Source of the DNA: Acetofilamentum sp.
GTDB taxonomy: Bacteria > Bacteroidota > Bacteroidia > Bacteroidales > JAFGXI01
Reading direction: 5' to 3'
DNA: 5,157 bases
Assembly (NCBI GenBank): GCA_020720565.1
Contig: DYOK01000060.1
Coordinates: 7,891-13,047 of the forward strand
In this document: positions 1 to 5,157 of the stretch, in pieces
Position numbering within the stretch: the stretch's first letter is position 1
Layout: every line of letters begins with the position of its first letter
Program-made: the position numbers and the translations under genes
The notes under the pieces: model-generated
What the model saw: only the letters and a program-made list of their open reading frames with translations
Told to the model about the DNA's origin: nothing
Databases searched by the model: none

Positions 1-530
1 ATTTTCTCTTCGACCATTTTGTAATATCGATCGGTTAGTTTTTGTGCACTTTCCTCTCCATCTTTTTGCAAGTCTTCGGACAAGCCATCTTTTACCATCT
101 TCTTTAATTCATCGATTGCTTCTCTACGTGCATTTCTGATGCTGATTTTGGCATTTTCGCCTTCGCCGTGTAATTGTTTGGTTAAGTCTTTACGTCGCTC
201 TGCAGTTAGAGCTGGTAAATTGATTCGAATTACTTCGCCATTATTCATTGGAGCAAAGCCTAAATTGGAATTGATAATGGCTCGTTCAATTTTGTCGATC
301 AGATTTTTTTCCCAAGGCTGTATGGCAATGGTTCTTGCATCGGGGGTACTCACATTGGCCACTTGGCTAAGTGATGTTTCTGTACCGTAGTAGTCGACAT
401 GAACTGAAGCAATCATTTTAGGATCGGCTTTACCGGCACGTATCCCTTCCATGGTTTTAACTAAATGCGACAGAGCATGTTGCATGCTATCTTCAGCGGC
501 TTCGAGTACAAATTTTATATCTTCTTGCAT
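1..530 (-). CDS. frr: Ribosome recycling factor, 3' end cut by the window edge
   Basis: This gene encodes ribosome recycling factor, a cytoplasmic protein that acts with EF-G after termination to split the ribosome from the mRNA and tRNA. I translated it by hand from the minus strand. The ATG at 530-528 opens 176 complete codons with no stop before the window ends. The family is about 185 residues, so roughly ten C-terminal residues are missing. Family hallmarks are the GIRAGKADP stretch (residues 29-37), VDYYGT (45-50), the LPALTAERRKDL segment (105-116) and IRNARREA (131-138), whose Arg132 corresponds to the essential arginine of the E. coli protein. No in-frame ATG occurs in the upstream leader I read, so this start is the natural choice. 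No Shine-Dalgarno is visible. pyrH lies upstream on the same strand, the usual partner, but 176 bases away. Identification is very secure. Confidence 0.96.
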   Translation of the reverse strand, partial: MQEDIKFVLEAAEDSMQHALSHLVKTMEGIRAGKADPKMIASVHVDYYGTETSLSQVANVSTPDARTIAIQPWEKNLIDKIERAIINSNLGFAPMNNGEVIRINLPALTAERRKDLTKQLHGEGENAKISIRNARREAIDELKKMVKDGLSEDLQKDGEESAQKLTDRYYKMVEEK

Positions 531-555
531 GGTTTCTATGGAATGGTTAATTTGA

Positions 556-588
556 CAAAAATAATGACAAAGCACGAAATATGGACAG
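556..588 (-). promoter_or_regulatory. Candidate promoter for frr
   Basis: The minus strand reads TATTTTTG at 563-556, an exact match to the Bacteroidota -7 pattern TAnnTTTG. A CTG (one base from TTG) lies at 588-586, 22 bases upstream of the box, within the accepted spacing. Transcription would start about 20 bases before the frr ATG. The region is AT-rich, so a chance match is possible. Confidence 0.35.
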
Positions 589-670
589 GGTTCGAAATAA
601 TATTTTAAAATTCAAAGCTTCAAAAAAGAACGACAATTCGGCAAAGTTGGTCAAAATCTGAACTTTCGAA

Positions 671-698
671 TTTGAAAAGGATAATAATCCGTTTCAAA
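671..698 (-). terminator. Hairpin just after pyrH, possible weak terminator or mRNA 3' end
   Basis: Bases 671-677 pair with 692-698 (7 bp). After a single mismatch (678/691), 679-682 pairs with 687-690 (4 bp), leaving a four-base loop. The hairpin begins 8 bases beyond the pyrH stop. Neither strand has a proper U tract after it: the minus strand continues TTCGAAAG. It may therefore stabilise or pause the pyrH message rather than end it cleanly. Confidence 0.35.
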
Positions 699-706
699 AA
701 AATGGC

Positions 707-1414
707 TTATTTTGTGACTAATGTGCCAATTTTTTCCCCTAGAAGCACCTTCTTCAGATTGCCGGGTTTATCCATATCGAAAACAATAATGGGCAGGTTA
801 TTTTCCATACACATTGCTGTGGCGGTAATGTCCATAACCTTTAAGTTACGTTTCAAAATTTCTCCGTAAGATATCTGGTCAAATTTTGTGGCAGTGGGGT
901 CTTTTTCGGGGTCGGCAGTATAAATTCCATCGACCCGAGTCCCTTTTAACATGACATCAGCTTTTACTTCGATTCCCCTTAACGACGAACCTGTATCGGT
1001 TGTAAAATAGGGATTTCCAGTACCTGCCACAAGGATTGTTACAAAACCATTGTCCATTAATTCCATGGCTTTATGGCTGCTATAAAACTCACCAATGGGC
1101 TCCATTCGTATGGCCGATAGTACTTTGTTTGGGCATCCTAACTGGTCAAGTGCTGAGCTTAAGGCCAACCCATTGATTGCCGTGGCCAACATGCCCATTG
1201 CATCGCCTTTATTGCGATCGAATCCCGAGGCAGTCCCGCTGAGACCTCTAAAAATGTTACCACCGCCAATCACAATAGCCAATTGCACACCTGCTTTGTG
1301 TGCGTCGTGCACTTGTTGTGCATATTCGTTTAATCTGTTAGAATCTATTCCATAGTTTTTTTCGCCCATGAGCGATTCGCCACTAAGTTTGAGTAATACT
1401 CTTTTGTAAATCAT
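707..1414 (-). CDS. pyrH: UMP kinase (uridylate kinase)
   Basis: UMP kinase phosphorylates UMP to UDP with ATP, the committed step from de novo pyrimidine synthesis to UTP and CTP. It belongs to the amino acid kinase fold and is normally a cytoplasmic homohexamer, activated by GTP and inhibited by UTP in characterised bacterial enzymes. The 235-residue product has the usual length. Visible motifs are LLKLSGESL (residues 7-15, phosphate-binding lysine and glycine), the glycine loop IGGGNIFRG (49-57), GDAMGMLAT (70-78) with the UMP-contacting Asp, GTGNPYFTTD (131-140) and the nucleotide-binding LKGTRVDGIYTADP (156-169). The ATG at 1414 fits the family N-terminus, with the first beta strand starting at residue 4. 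It lies 188 bases downstream of the purine nucleoside phosphorylase gene and precedes frr on the same strand, the classic pairing. Nothing in it looks defective. Confidence 0.97.
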   Translation of the reverse strand: MIYKRVLLKLSGESLMGEKNYGIDSNRLNEYAQQVHDAHKAGVQLAIVIGGGNIFRGLSGTASGFDRNKGDAMGMLATAINGLALSSALDQLGCPNKVLSAIRMEPIGEFYSSHKAMELMDNGFVTILVAGTGNPYFTTDTGSSLRGIEVKADVMLKGTRVDGIYTADPEKDPTATKFDQISYGEILKRNLKVMDITATAMCMENNLPIIVFDMDKPGNLKKVLLGEKIGTLVTK

Positions 1415-1495
1415 GTCGATATGTTTTTAGGTCTTCGGCCTTTTTAATGTTTTGTCTTAGCTGGCTATTAATCAATCTTCTATCTTAATAAAATA

Positions 1496-1525
1496 CAACA
1501 ATAAATTATACATAATACTTATCAA
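1496..1525 (-). promoter_or_regulatory. Candidate promoter for pyrH
   Basis: The minus strand carries TTG at 1525-1523 and TATTGTTG at 1503-1496, separated by 19 bases. This matches the Bacteroidota TTG-N17-23-TAnnTTTG pattern with one mismatch in the -7 box. It predicts a pyrH leader of roughly 75 bases. The evidence is a motif match in AT-rich DNA only. Confidence 0.35.
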
Positions 1526-1547
1526 GAATTTTGGTAAATAAAATTCG

Positions 1548-1581
1548 ACATTAAATTATTCAAAGCCCTTATGTTTAATGT
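1548..1581 (-). terminator. AT-rich inverted repeat after the phosphorylase gene, weak terminator candidate
   Basis: ACATTAAA at 1548-1555 is perfectly complementary to TTTAATGT at 1574-1581, enclosing an 18-base loop. It lies about 22 bases past the purine nucleoside phosphorylase stop, where the lpxK-PNP transcript would end. On the minus strand it is followed by CGAATTTTATTT, a poor U tract, and the stem is almost all A-T, so termination would be inefficient if it occurs. It could instead be an operator for the pyrH promoter next to it. Confidence 0.25.
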
Positions 1582-1602
1582 ACCGATTGTGCCATTCGAA
1601 CA

Positions 1603-2415
1603 TTACATTTCGGCGACCAATTGTTTGATTATTCCAGTCATTTTTTCTTCTGCAGCATTGGCTACTTTTATCACTTCTTCGTGACTCACCTCTTCCACAA
1701 CACCCTCAACTCCGAGGTCGGTTATAATTGACAAGGCAAAGCATTTCATTCCCGCATGTCTTGCTACTATGGCTTCTGGTACAGTAGACATCCCGACGGC
1801 ATCAGCTCCCATTCGGTACATCATTCGATACTCGGCAGGTGTCTCAAATGTAGGGCCTGTCACGGCCATGTAAACTCCTTTTTGAACCTGCAAGCCTTGT
1901 TCAAGTGCAATACGTTCGGCATTTTGAATAAGTGCTTTGTCGTAAACCGCACTCATATCGGGGAACCTAGGGCCAAAAAATTCGTCGTTGTGACCAATCA
2001 ATGGGTTAGTGCTCATTAAATTAATATGGTCTGTAATCAACATTACATCGCCAACTTTAAAATTTGGATTCATTCCGCCTGCAGCATTCGAAAGCAATAG
2101 GGTTTCGACGCCTAATAATTTCATTGTTCTGATGGGGATGGCCAAAGTTTGAATATCGTATCCTTCGTAAAAATGGAATCGACCTTGCATGGCCACGACC
2201 TTTTTGCCTGCTAAATAACCAAACATTAACTGTCCGGCGTGTCCTTCGACAGTTGAAACAGGAAAGCCAGGAATATCGGCATATTTTATGGTAGCCACTG
2301 GTTCAATTACATTAACTAACCCGCCAAGTCCAGTTCCTAATACAATCCCAATTTCTGGTTTAAAATTGGCTTTCGCATTTAAATATTCAATGGTGTCTTC
2401 TAATCTTTTTTGCAT
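1603..2415 (-). CDS. Purine nucleoside phosphorylase, trimeric PNP/MTAP family
   Basis: The enzyme splits purine nucleosides with phosphate into free base and (deoxy)ribose 1-phosphate, for purine salvage in the cytoplasm. At 270 residues it fits the PNP/MTAP family-2 type rather than the hexameric DeoD type. Landmarks are the phosphate loop LGTGLGG (26-32), GHAGQLMFG (58-66), QGRFHFYEGY (77-86) with Arg79, His81 and Tyr83, SNAAGGMN (109-116), FGPRFPDM (147-154), GPTFETPAEYRM (187-198) with the base-contacting Glu191, and GADAVGMSTVPE (203-214) with Met209-Ser210. The 'ITN' motif of guanosine/inosine-specific enzymes reads ITD here (231-233), so the position equal to human Asn243 is Asp233, which may widen base preference. 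The ATG at 2415 lies inside the end of lpxK, giving a 29-base overlap that suggests translational coupling. I leave the symbol blank because naming (punA, pnp, deoD) varies. Confidence 0.94.
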   Translation of the reverse strand: MQKRLEDTIEYLNAKANFKPEIGIVLGTGLGGLVNVIEPVATIKYADIPGFPVSTVEGHAGQLMFGYLAGKKVVAMQGRFHFYEGYDIQTLAIPIRTMKLLGVETLLLSNAAGGMNPNFKVGDVMLITDHINLMSTNPLIGHNDEFFGPRFPDMSAVYDKALIQNAERIALEQGLQVQKGVYMAVTGPTFETPAEYRMMYRMGADAVGMSTVPEAIVARHAGMKCFALSIITDLGVEGVVEEVSHEEVIKVANAAEEKMTGIIKQLVAEM

Positions 2416-3460
2416 ATTTTAAAATGGTTTCGTTAAATTCCTCTTGTTCGTTTGGCGACAAAAAGCCAAGCTCGATGGGTAGGTAAAAGATGGGGATTTC
2501 AGAAATCAGGGCAAAGTTAGAATTATCTAACAATCTGACCGCATCTTTATGCGTTGTAACGACAATTTTTTGTGCAAATTTTAGATTTTCGTAACTCGAA
2601 ACCACTTTTTTAAGGTCTTCGTCGCTAAAATTATGGTGGTCTGGGAAATTAAGAGCGGTCAGTCCAGAGTACTGTTTTTGTAGATATTGCTCCATGGTGA
2701 ACGGTGAAGCAATGCCTGTAAGCATCAGAACGTGAAACGATGCATTATATTCAAATTTTAGCTGAGGGTTAAGCGGAACTAAATCGCCATAAACTTGAGT
2801 GGTAAAGAATAACTTTTGATACGGAAAGAGCTTTAGTTCTTTTTGAATAATTCTTTTTTTAATAGGCGCAATATCGCTTGGTGTTTTACTCACTATCACT
2901 ATATCGGCACGTTTTATTTGCGACTTTAAATCACGAAGTTGACCCACCGGCAAAATATGGTCTTTAAAAAATGGCCGATAATAGTCGCTTAGAACTATAT
3001 TGACTGTGGGTATAAAATAACGATGCTGAAATGCGTCGTCGAGTAATACAAGCTCTGGTTTTGGTGATATTTGTTCTAATGTTTCCATTCCGTGACAGCG
3101 ATTTTCGTCAACCGCCACAATGATGTTCGAAAATTTACTTTTTATCTGTTTAGGTTCGTCGCCAATTGTATCGACAGTTGAATTGGTTTCGGCTAACACA
3201 AATCCTTTTGTTTTGCGCCTATAACCACGACTTAAAGTGGCCACCCGATAATCGCTCAACAGATTAATAAGATATTCGATATGCGGAGTTTTTCCTGTCC
3301 CGCCAACCGTAATGTTGCCAACCACAAAACTCAAAGTGTGGTATGATTTCGATTTAAGCCATCCCCAATCGAAAAACTTATGACGTAACCATATAGCCAG
3401 ACCAAACAGCATTGCAGCAGGCCACAACCAAACTTTGTTATTTGTTTTTTCAGAATCCAT
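2387..3460 (-). CDS. lpxK: Tetraacyldisaccharide 4'-kinase (lipid A 4'-kinase)
   Basis: LpxK transfers phosphate from ATP to the 4' position of tetraacyldisaccharide 1-phosphate, making lipid IVA on the inner face of the cytoplasmic membrane. The 357-residue product has an N-terminal hydrophobic segment (about residues 10-25) followed by basic residues, fitting membrane anchoring. The P-loop VGNITVGGTGKTP spans 47-59. Further family motifs are LSRGYRRKTKG (76-86), IGDEP (99-103), LLDDAFQHR (139-147), PVGQLRD (171-177), FPDHHNF (272-278) and VTTHKDAVRL (301-310). The GDEP and DHH motifs hold the acidic and histidine residues I believe form the catalytic pair in the Aquifex enzyme. I chose the ATG at 3460. 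A TTG two codons upstream (3466) would add Met-Arg, and no ATG precedes the in-frame stop at 3484. Its last nine codons and stop overlap the downstream phosphorylase gene. It shows that the host is Gram-negative and makes lipid A. Confidence 0.95.
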   Translation of the reverse strand: MDSEKTNNKVWLWPAAMLFGLAIWLRHKFFDWGWLKSKSYHTLSFVVGNITVGGTGKTPHIEYLINLLSDYRVATLSRGYRRKTKGFVLAETNSTVDTIGDEPKQIKSKFSNIIVAVDENRCHGMETLEQISPKPELVLLDDAFQHRYFIPTVNIVLSDYYRPFFKDHILPVGQLRDLKSQIKRADIVIVSKTPSDIAPIKKRIIQKELKLFPYQKLFFTTQVYGDLVPLNPQLKFEYNASFHVLMLTGIASPFTMEQYLQKQYSGLTALNFPDHHNFSDEDLKKVVSSYENLKFAQKIVVTTHKDAVRLLDNSNFALISEIPIFYLPIELGFLSPNEQEEFNETILKYAKKIRRHH

Positions 3461-3494
3461 TCGCAATAAAAATAGTAATAATTACTTAGCATGC

Positions 3495-3529
3495 CAAATT
3501 TTATACAAATTTTTTGCATATGGATCAAA
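3495..3529 (-). promoter_or_regulatory. Candidate proximal promoter for lpxK
   Basis: On the minus strand TTTG lies at 3529-3526. Twenty bases later comes TATAAAATTTG at 3505-3495, which contains TAAAATTTG, one base longer between TA and TTTG than the TAnnTTTG consensus. The start would be roughly 25-30 bases before the lpxK ATG. It lies downstream of the intrinsic terminator at 3565-3598, so it would let lpxK be transcribed independently of the leader or small RNA above it. Confidence 0.35.
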
Positions 3530-3564
3530 CGCATTGTTCTTAGTTTTGTAGTTAAATATGTAGC

Positions 3565-3598
3565 AAAAAAAAGCAGGCAACAGCAACTGTTGCCCGCC
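3565..3598 (-). terminator. Strong intrinsic terminator read on the minus strand
   Basis: In the minus-strand RNA, bases 3597-3587 pair with 3583-3573 in an 11 bp stem around a UUG loop. A twelfth G-U pair (3598/3572) is possible. Eight U (3572-3565) follow directly. One stem pair is a G-U (3595/3575) that becomes a C/A mismatch if read from the plus strand, and the plus strand has no U tract after the stem, so direction is well supported. No protein gene lies upstream for it to end, which points to a short RNA or an lpxK leader. Confidence 0.8.
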
Positions 3599-3662
3599 AA
3601 ACCCAAAAATAACTAATTATGAAAAGAGTAAACATTCTACAAAGAACTTGTATTCTGTTTAC
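3565..3662 (-). ncRNA. Candidate small RNA or attenuating leader, about 98 nt
   Basis: The unit starts just after a TAAATTTG box and ends at the U8 tract of an intrinsic terminator. Its 5' part folds into a symmetric hairpin: 3662-3656 pairs with 3634-3628 (GUAAACA with UGUUUAC, 7 bp), then a 3x3 internal loop of GAA facing GAA, then 3652-3648 with 3642-3638 (UACAA with UUGUA, 5 bp), capped by a five-base loop. GAA/GAA allows G-A mismatches that stabilise RNA, while the plus strand would put UUC opposite UUC, so the minus strand is favoured. A U-rich single-stranded linker with a very weak 4 bp hairpin joins this to the terminator. It could be a trans-acting small RNA or a leader controlling read-through into lpxK. 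I recognise no known family, and no ligand-binding core is apparent. Confidence 0.45.
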
Positions 3663-3667
3663 GGGTA

Positions 3668-3675
3668 CAAATTTA
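3668..3675 (-). promoter_or_regulatory. Candidate -7 box for the small RNA or leader
   Basis: The minus strand reads TAAATTTG at 3675-3668, an exact TAnnTTTG match. The expected start lies five or six bases further on, at about 3663-3662, which is exactly where the 5' hairpin begins. No good TTG occurs 17-23 bases upstream: the region is a T-rich run, and a TTTG is too close at 11 bases. The promoter therefore rests on the -7 box alone. Confidence 0.4.
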
Positions 3676-3789
3676 TGAAATATTTTCAAACTAAAAAAAT
3701 GTCCTACAACATAAAAATGTATTTTAACAAATTTTCACATTCGATTGATTCTTTGATTGTTAACACTTCTATACATTCTGATATGAAGC

Positions 3790-3821
3790 TTTGGCAATTT
3801 GTTAAATAAATTGTACTTTCA
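3790..3821 (+). promoter_or_regulatory. Candidate promoter for the acyl-CoA dehydrogenase
   Basis: TTTG at 3790-3793 is followed after 20 bases by TACTTTCA at 3814-3821, a partial match (four of six fixed positions) to TAnnTTTG at correct spacing. Transcription would begin about 30 bases before the ATG at 3858. The leader is A-rich with no Shine-Dalgarno, as is usual in this phylum. Confidence 0.35.
3795..3813. promoter_or_regulatory. 19-bp imperfect palindrome, possible operator
   Basis: The sequence from CAATTT (3795-3800) to AAATTG (3808-3813) is centred on base 3804, and eight of its nine symmetric positions are complementary. It fills the spacer of the candidate promoter for the acyl-CoA dehydrogenase, where a bound repressor would block transcription. 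Fatty acid oxidation genes are often controlled by TetR-type repressors at such sites, but no regulator gene is in the window. AT-rich palindromes arise easily by chance. Confidence 0.25.
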
Positions 3822-3857
3822 GCCTCTCAATTTTACCAATATTAAAAACAGATTATT

Positions 3858-5000
3858 ATGATTGATTTATCGTTAAAACCAAGACAATTAGAGATTGTTG
3901 CAAAATACAAAGACTTTGCAGCACGACATATTATTCCTAATGCAAGAAAATACGATTTGCTTGCCGAATTTCCATGGGAAGTTGTAAAACAAGCGTACAA
4001 AGAAGGGATTATGAATGGGCTCATGCCTATCGAATATGGCGGAAATGGATTTAACTTGTTCGAAGGTGCTTTGGCTTCGGAGGAATTAGGTTTTGGTTGC
4101 ATTGGCATTGGAATCGGCATCGACGCCAACACTTTGGCTTTGACGCCAATGTATCTTGCTGCTTCAGAATCGCAACGCAAAGAATGGTTTGGTCGAATTG
4201 TCGAAGAGCAAGCCGTAGCCGCTTATTGCTTAACCGAGCCAAATGCAGGTTCCGATGTTCAAGGTATTAAAACAACAGCGATTAAAAAAGGTGACAAATA
4301 TGTAATCAATGGTCACAAGCGATTTATAACAAACGCCGAAGTATCGTCTGTATTAACTGTGTTTGCCCTCACAGACCCTGAGCGAGGCTCAAGAAGTCTA
4401 TCAGCCATTTTGGTTCCTACCAATACTCCCGGTGTAGAGATTAAGCCTCGTTTGCAAAAAATGGGTCAAAAAGCATCGGTTCAAAACGAAATCATTTTCC
4501 ACGATGTAGAAGTTCCCGTAAGTAATCTTTTGGGTAGCGAAGGACAAGGTTTTTTGATTGCCATGAAAACCTTCGACAGAACCCGTACTGGTGTTGCTGC
4601 TCTAGCGGTTGGTGCTGCTCGTCGCTCGTTAGAAACTGCTATTACTTGGTCTAAAAATCGTGAACAATTTGGCAAACCGATTGCTGCTTTACAAGGGGTA
4701 GCCTTTATGTTAGCCGAAATGGCCACTAAAACCGAATCGGCTCGATTAATGACTTGGAAAGCTGCTTGGGATTATGATACTAACCAAAAAGGTTTAGGAA
4801 CCAGCTCTGCAATGGCTAAGTATTGGGCTACTGATATGGCGATGGAAGTTGCTACCGATGCGGTTCAGGTAATGGCAGGTGATGGTTATTCGTACGACTA
4901 CGATGTCGAAAAAATTATGCGTGATGTTAAATTGACTCAAATTTACGAAGGTACAAACCAAGTTCAACGTTTGGTTATCTCGAAAGGTATTCTTAAATAG
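3858..5000 (+). CDS. Acyl-CoA dehydrogenase, medium-chain-like
   Basis: This flavoenzyme makes the trans-2-enoyl-CoA double bond in the first step of fatty acid beta-oxidation and passes electrons to electron transfer flavoprotein. The 380 residues match the normal length and domain order: N-terminal helices (about 1-120), middle beta domain (about 121-235) and C-terminal helical domain (about 236-380). Seen are the FAD-binding YCLTEPNAGSD (123-133), INGHKRFITNA (150-160), MGQKAS (202-207), FDRTR (239-243) with the substrate-pocket Asp-Arg pair, REQFGKP (268-274), FMLAEMA (283-289), and IYEGTNQVQR (362-371), whose Glu364 aligns with the catalytic base of medium-chain dehydrogenases. The usual QxxGGxG loop reads QVMAGDG (337-343), with Ala for the first Gly. 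Several stretches read closest to medium-chain acyl-CoA dehydrogenase, but chain length or butyryl-CoA preference cannot be fixed from sequence. It stands alone, divergent from lpxK, ending at its own terminator. Confidence 0.93.
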   Translation: MIDLSLKPRQLEIVAKYKDFAARHIIPNARKYDLLAEFPWEVVKQAYKEGIMNGLMPIEYGGNGFNLFEGALASEELGFGCIGIGIGIDANTLALTPMYLAASESQRKEWFGRIVEEQAVAAYCLTEPNAGSDVQGIKTTAIKKGDKYVINGHKRFITNAEVSSVLTVFALTDPERGSRSLSAILVPTNTPGVEIKPRLQKMGQKASVQNEIIFHDVEVPVSNLLGSEGQGFLIAMKTFDRTRTGVAALAVGAARRSLETAITWSKNREQFGKPIAALQGVAFMLAEMATKTESARLMTWKAAWDYDTNQKGLGTSSAMAKYWATDMAMEVATDAVQVMAGDGYSYDYDVEKIMRDVKLTQIYEGTNQVQRLVISKGILK

Positions 5001-5097
5001 ACCCCTTCGATCCTTTTTATTATTTGATTGTATCATCTCGAAAAGGCTTTGTTCGAAGTATCTAAAGAAGTATATTTCGAAAATTTGAAATTAATAT

Positions 5098-5133
5098 AAA
5101 CCCATGGTGCATTTCAAACACTGTGGGTTTTTT
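5098..5133 (+). terminator. Intrinsic terminator of the acyl-CoA dehydrogenase
   Basis: Bases 5098-5109 pair with 5119-5130 in a 12 bp stem (AAACCCA with TGGGTTT, two adjacent G-U pairs, then GTG with CAC) around a nine-base loop, and T continues to 5133. The plus-strand T tract and the G-U pairs show it works on the plus strand. It leaves a 3' untranslated region of nearly 100 bases after the stop at 5000. Confidence 0.8.
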
Positions 5134-5157
5134 ATATTGTATATTTAGTTCATAGTT

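Larger units (their letters stand above)
3461..3857. other. Divergent intergenic region between lpxK and the acyl-CoA dehydrogenase
   Basis: This 397-base AT-rich stretch has no credible protein gene. It holds promoter candidates facing both flanking genes, a palindrome beside the plus-strand promoter, and a minus-strand unit made of a -7 box, a two-tier hairpin and an intrinsic terminator (described separately). Between about 3676 and 3789 I see only AT-rich sequence without a clear element. Confidence 0.8.

Noticed and set aside
1429..1441. Plus-strand 5-bp stem with UUC loop followed by T run, terminator-like, in the pyrH leader
   Set aside because: The stem is very short and includes a G-U pair, no plus-strand transcript would end there, and on the pyrH strand it has a mismatch.
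3464..3466. TTG as the lpxK start, two codons upstream of the ATG
   Set aside because: An ATG at 3460 is available two codons later, there is no Shine-Dalgarno to favour the TTG, and the family N-terminus does not require the two extra residues.
3331..3606. 91-codon minus-strand frame overlapping the start of lpxK
   Set aside because: It opens with TTG, runs through the terminator and into the well-supported lpxK frame, and resembles no protein family.
3619..3678. 19-codon plus-strand ORF starting MKRVNIL, reminiscent of the start of a signal peptide
   Set aside because: It is too short, has no recognisable continuation in any frame, and coincides with the palindromic hairpin whose strand asymmetry favours the minus strand.
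3842..4180. Minus-strand frame of 112 codons opposite the acyl-CoA dehydrogenase
   Set aside because: It is an antisense shadow of a gene with complete family motifs; its translation has no recognisable features.
5005..5058. Nested inverted repeat after the acyl-CoA dehydrogenase (CTTCGA with TCGAAG, CCTTTT with AAAAGG)
   Set aside because: The arms are only 6 bp each, the inner loop is long (23 bases) and the spacing is asymmetric; the real terminator lies downstream at 5098-5133.

Overview
The window looks like ordinary chromosome from an AT-rich member of the Bacteroidota, probably the Bacteroidia/Flavobacteriia range. The evidence is that start codons have A-rich leaders without a convincing Shine-Dalgarno sequence, that several intergenic regions carry matches to the phylum's TTG / TAnnTTTG promoter pattern, and that the proteins read like Bacteroidota versions of their families. 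I cannot name a genus from the sequence alone.

Layout. Four genes lie on the minus strand, read from right to left: lpxK (lipid A 4'-kinase), a trimeric-type purine nucleoside phosphorylase whose start lies inside the end of lpxK (29-base overlap), pyrH (UMP kinase), and frr (ribosome recycling factor), which runs off the left edge. Gaps of 188 and 176 bases separate the last three. Each gap has a promoter candidate and a hairpin or inverted repeat, so I read this as lpxK-PNP, pyrH and frr units rather than one tight operon. One gene lies on the plus strand at the right: an acyl-CoA dehydrogenase close to the medium-chain type, with its own promoter candidate and a clear intrinsic terminator.

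The 397-base divergent region between lpxK and the acyl-CoA dehydrogenase (3461-3857) is the least ordinary part. Besides promoter candidates for both flanking genes, its minus strand shows a TAAATTTG -7 box, then a 35-base two-tier hairpin, then a strong 11-12 bp intrinsic terminator followed by eight U. Several strand-asymmetric details (G-U pairs, G-A mismatches, U tract) fit an RNA read from the minus strand. This would be either a small RNA of about 100 nt or a transcription-attenuating leader for lpxK-PNP. I know of no named family it matches.

Functionally the genes are housekeeping: lipid A synthesis, purine salvage, pyrimidine nucleotide supply, translation recycling and fatty acid beta-oxidation. 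No mobile element, CRISPR array, tRNA or rRNA was seen.
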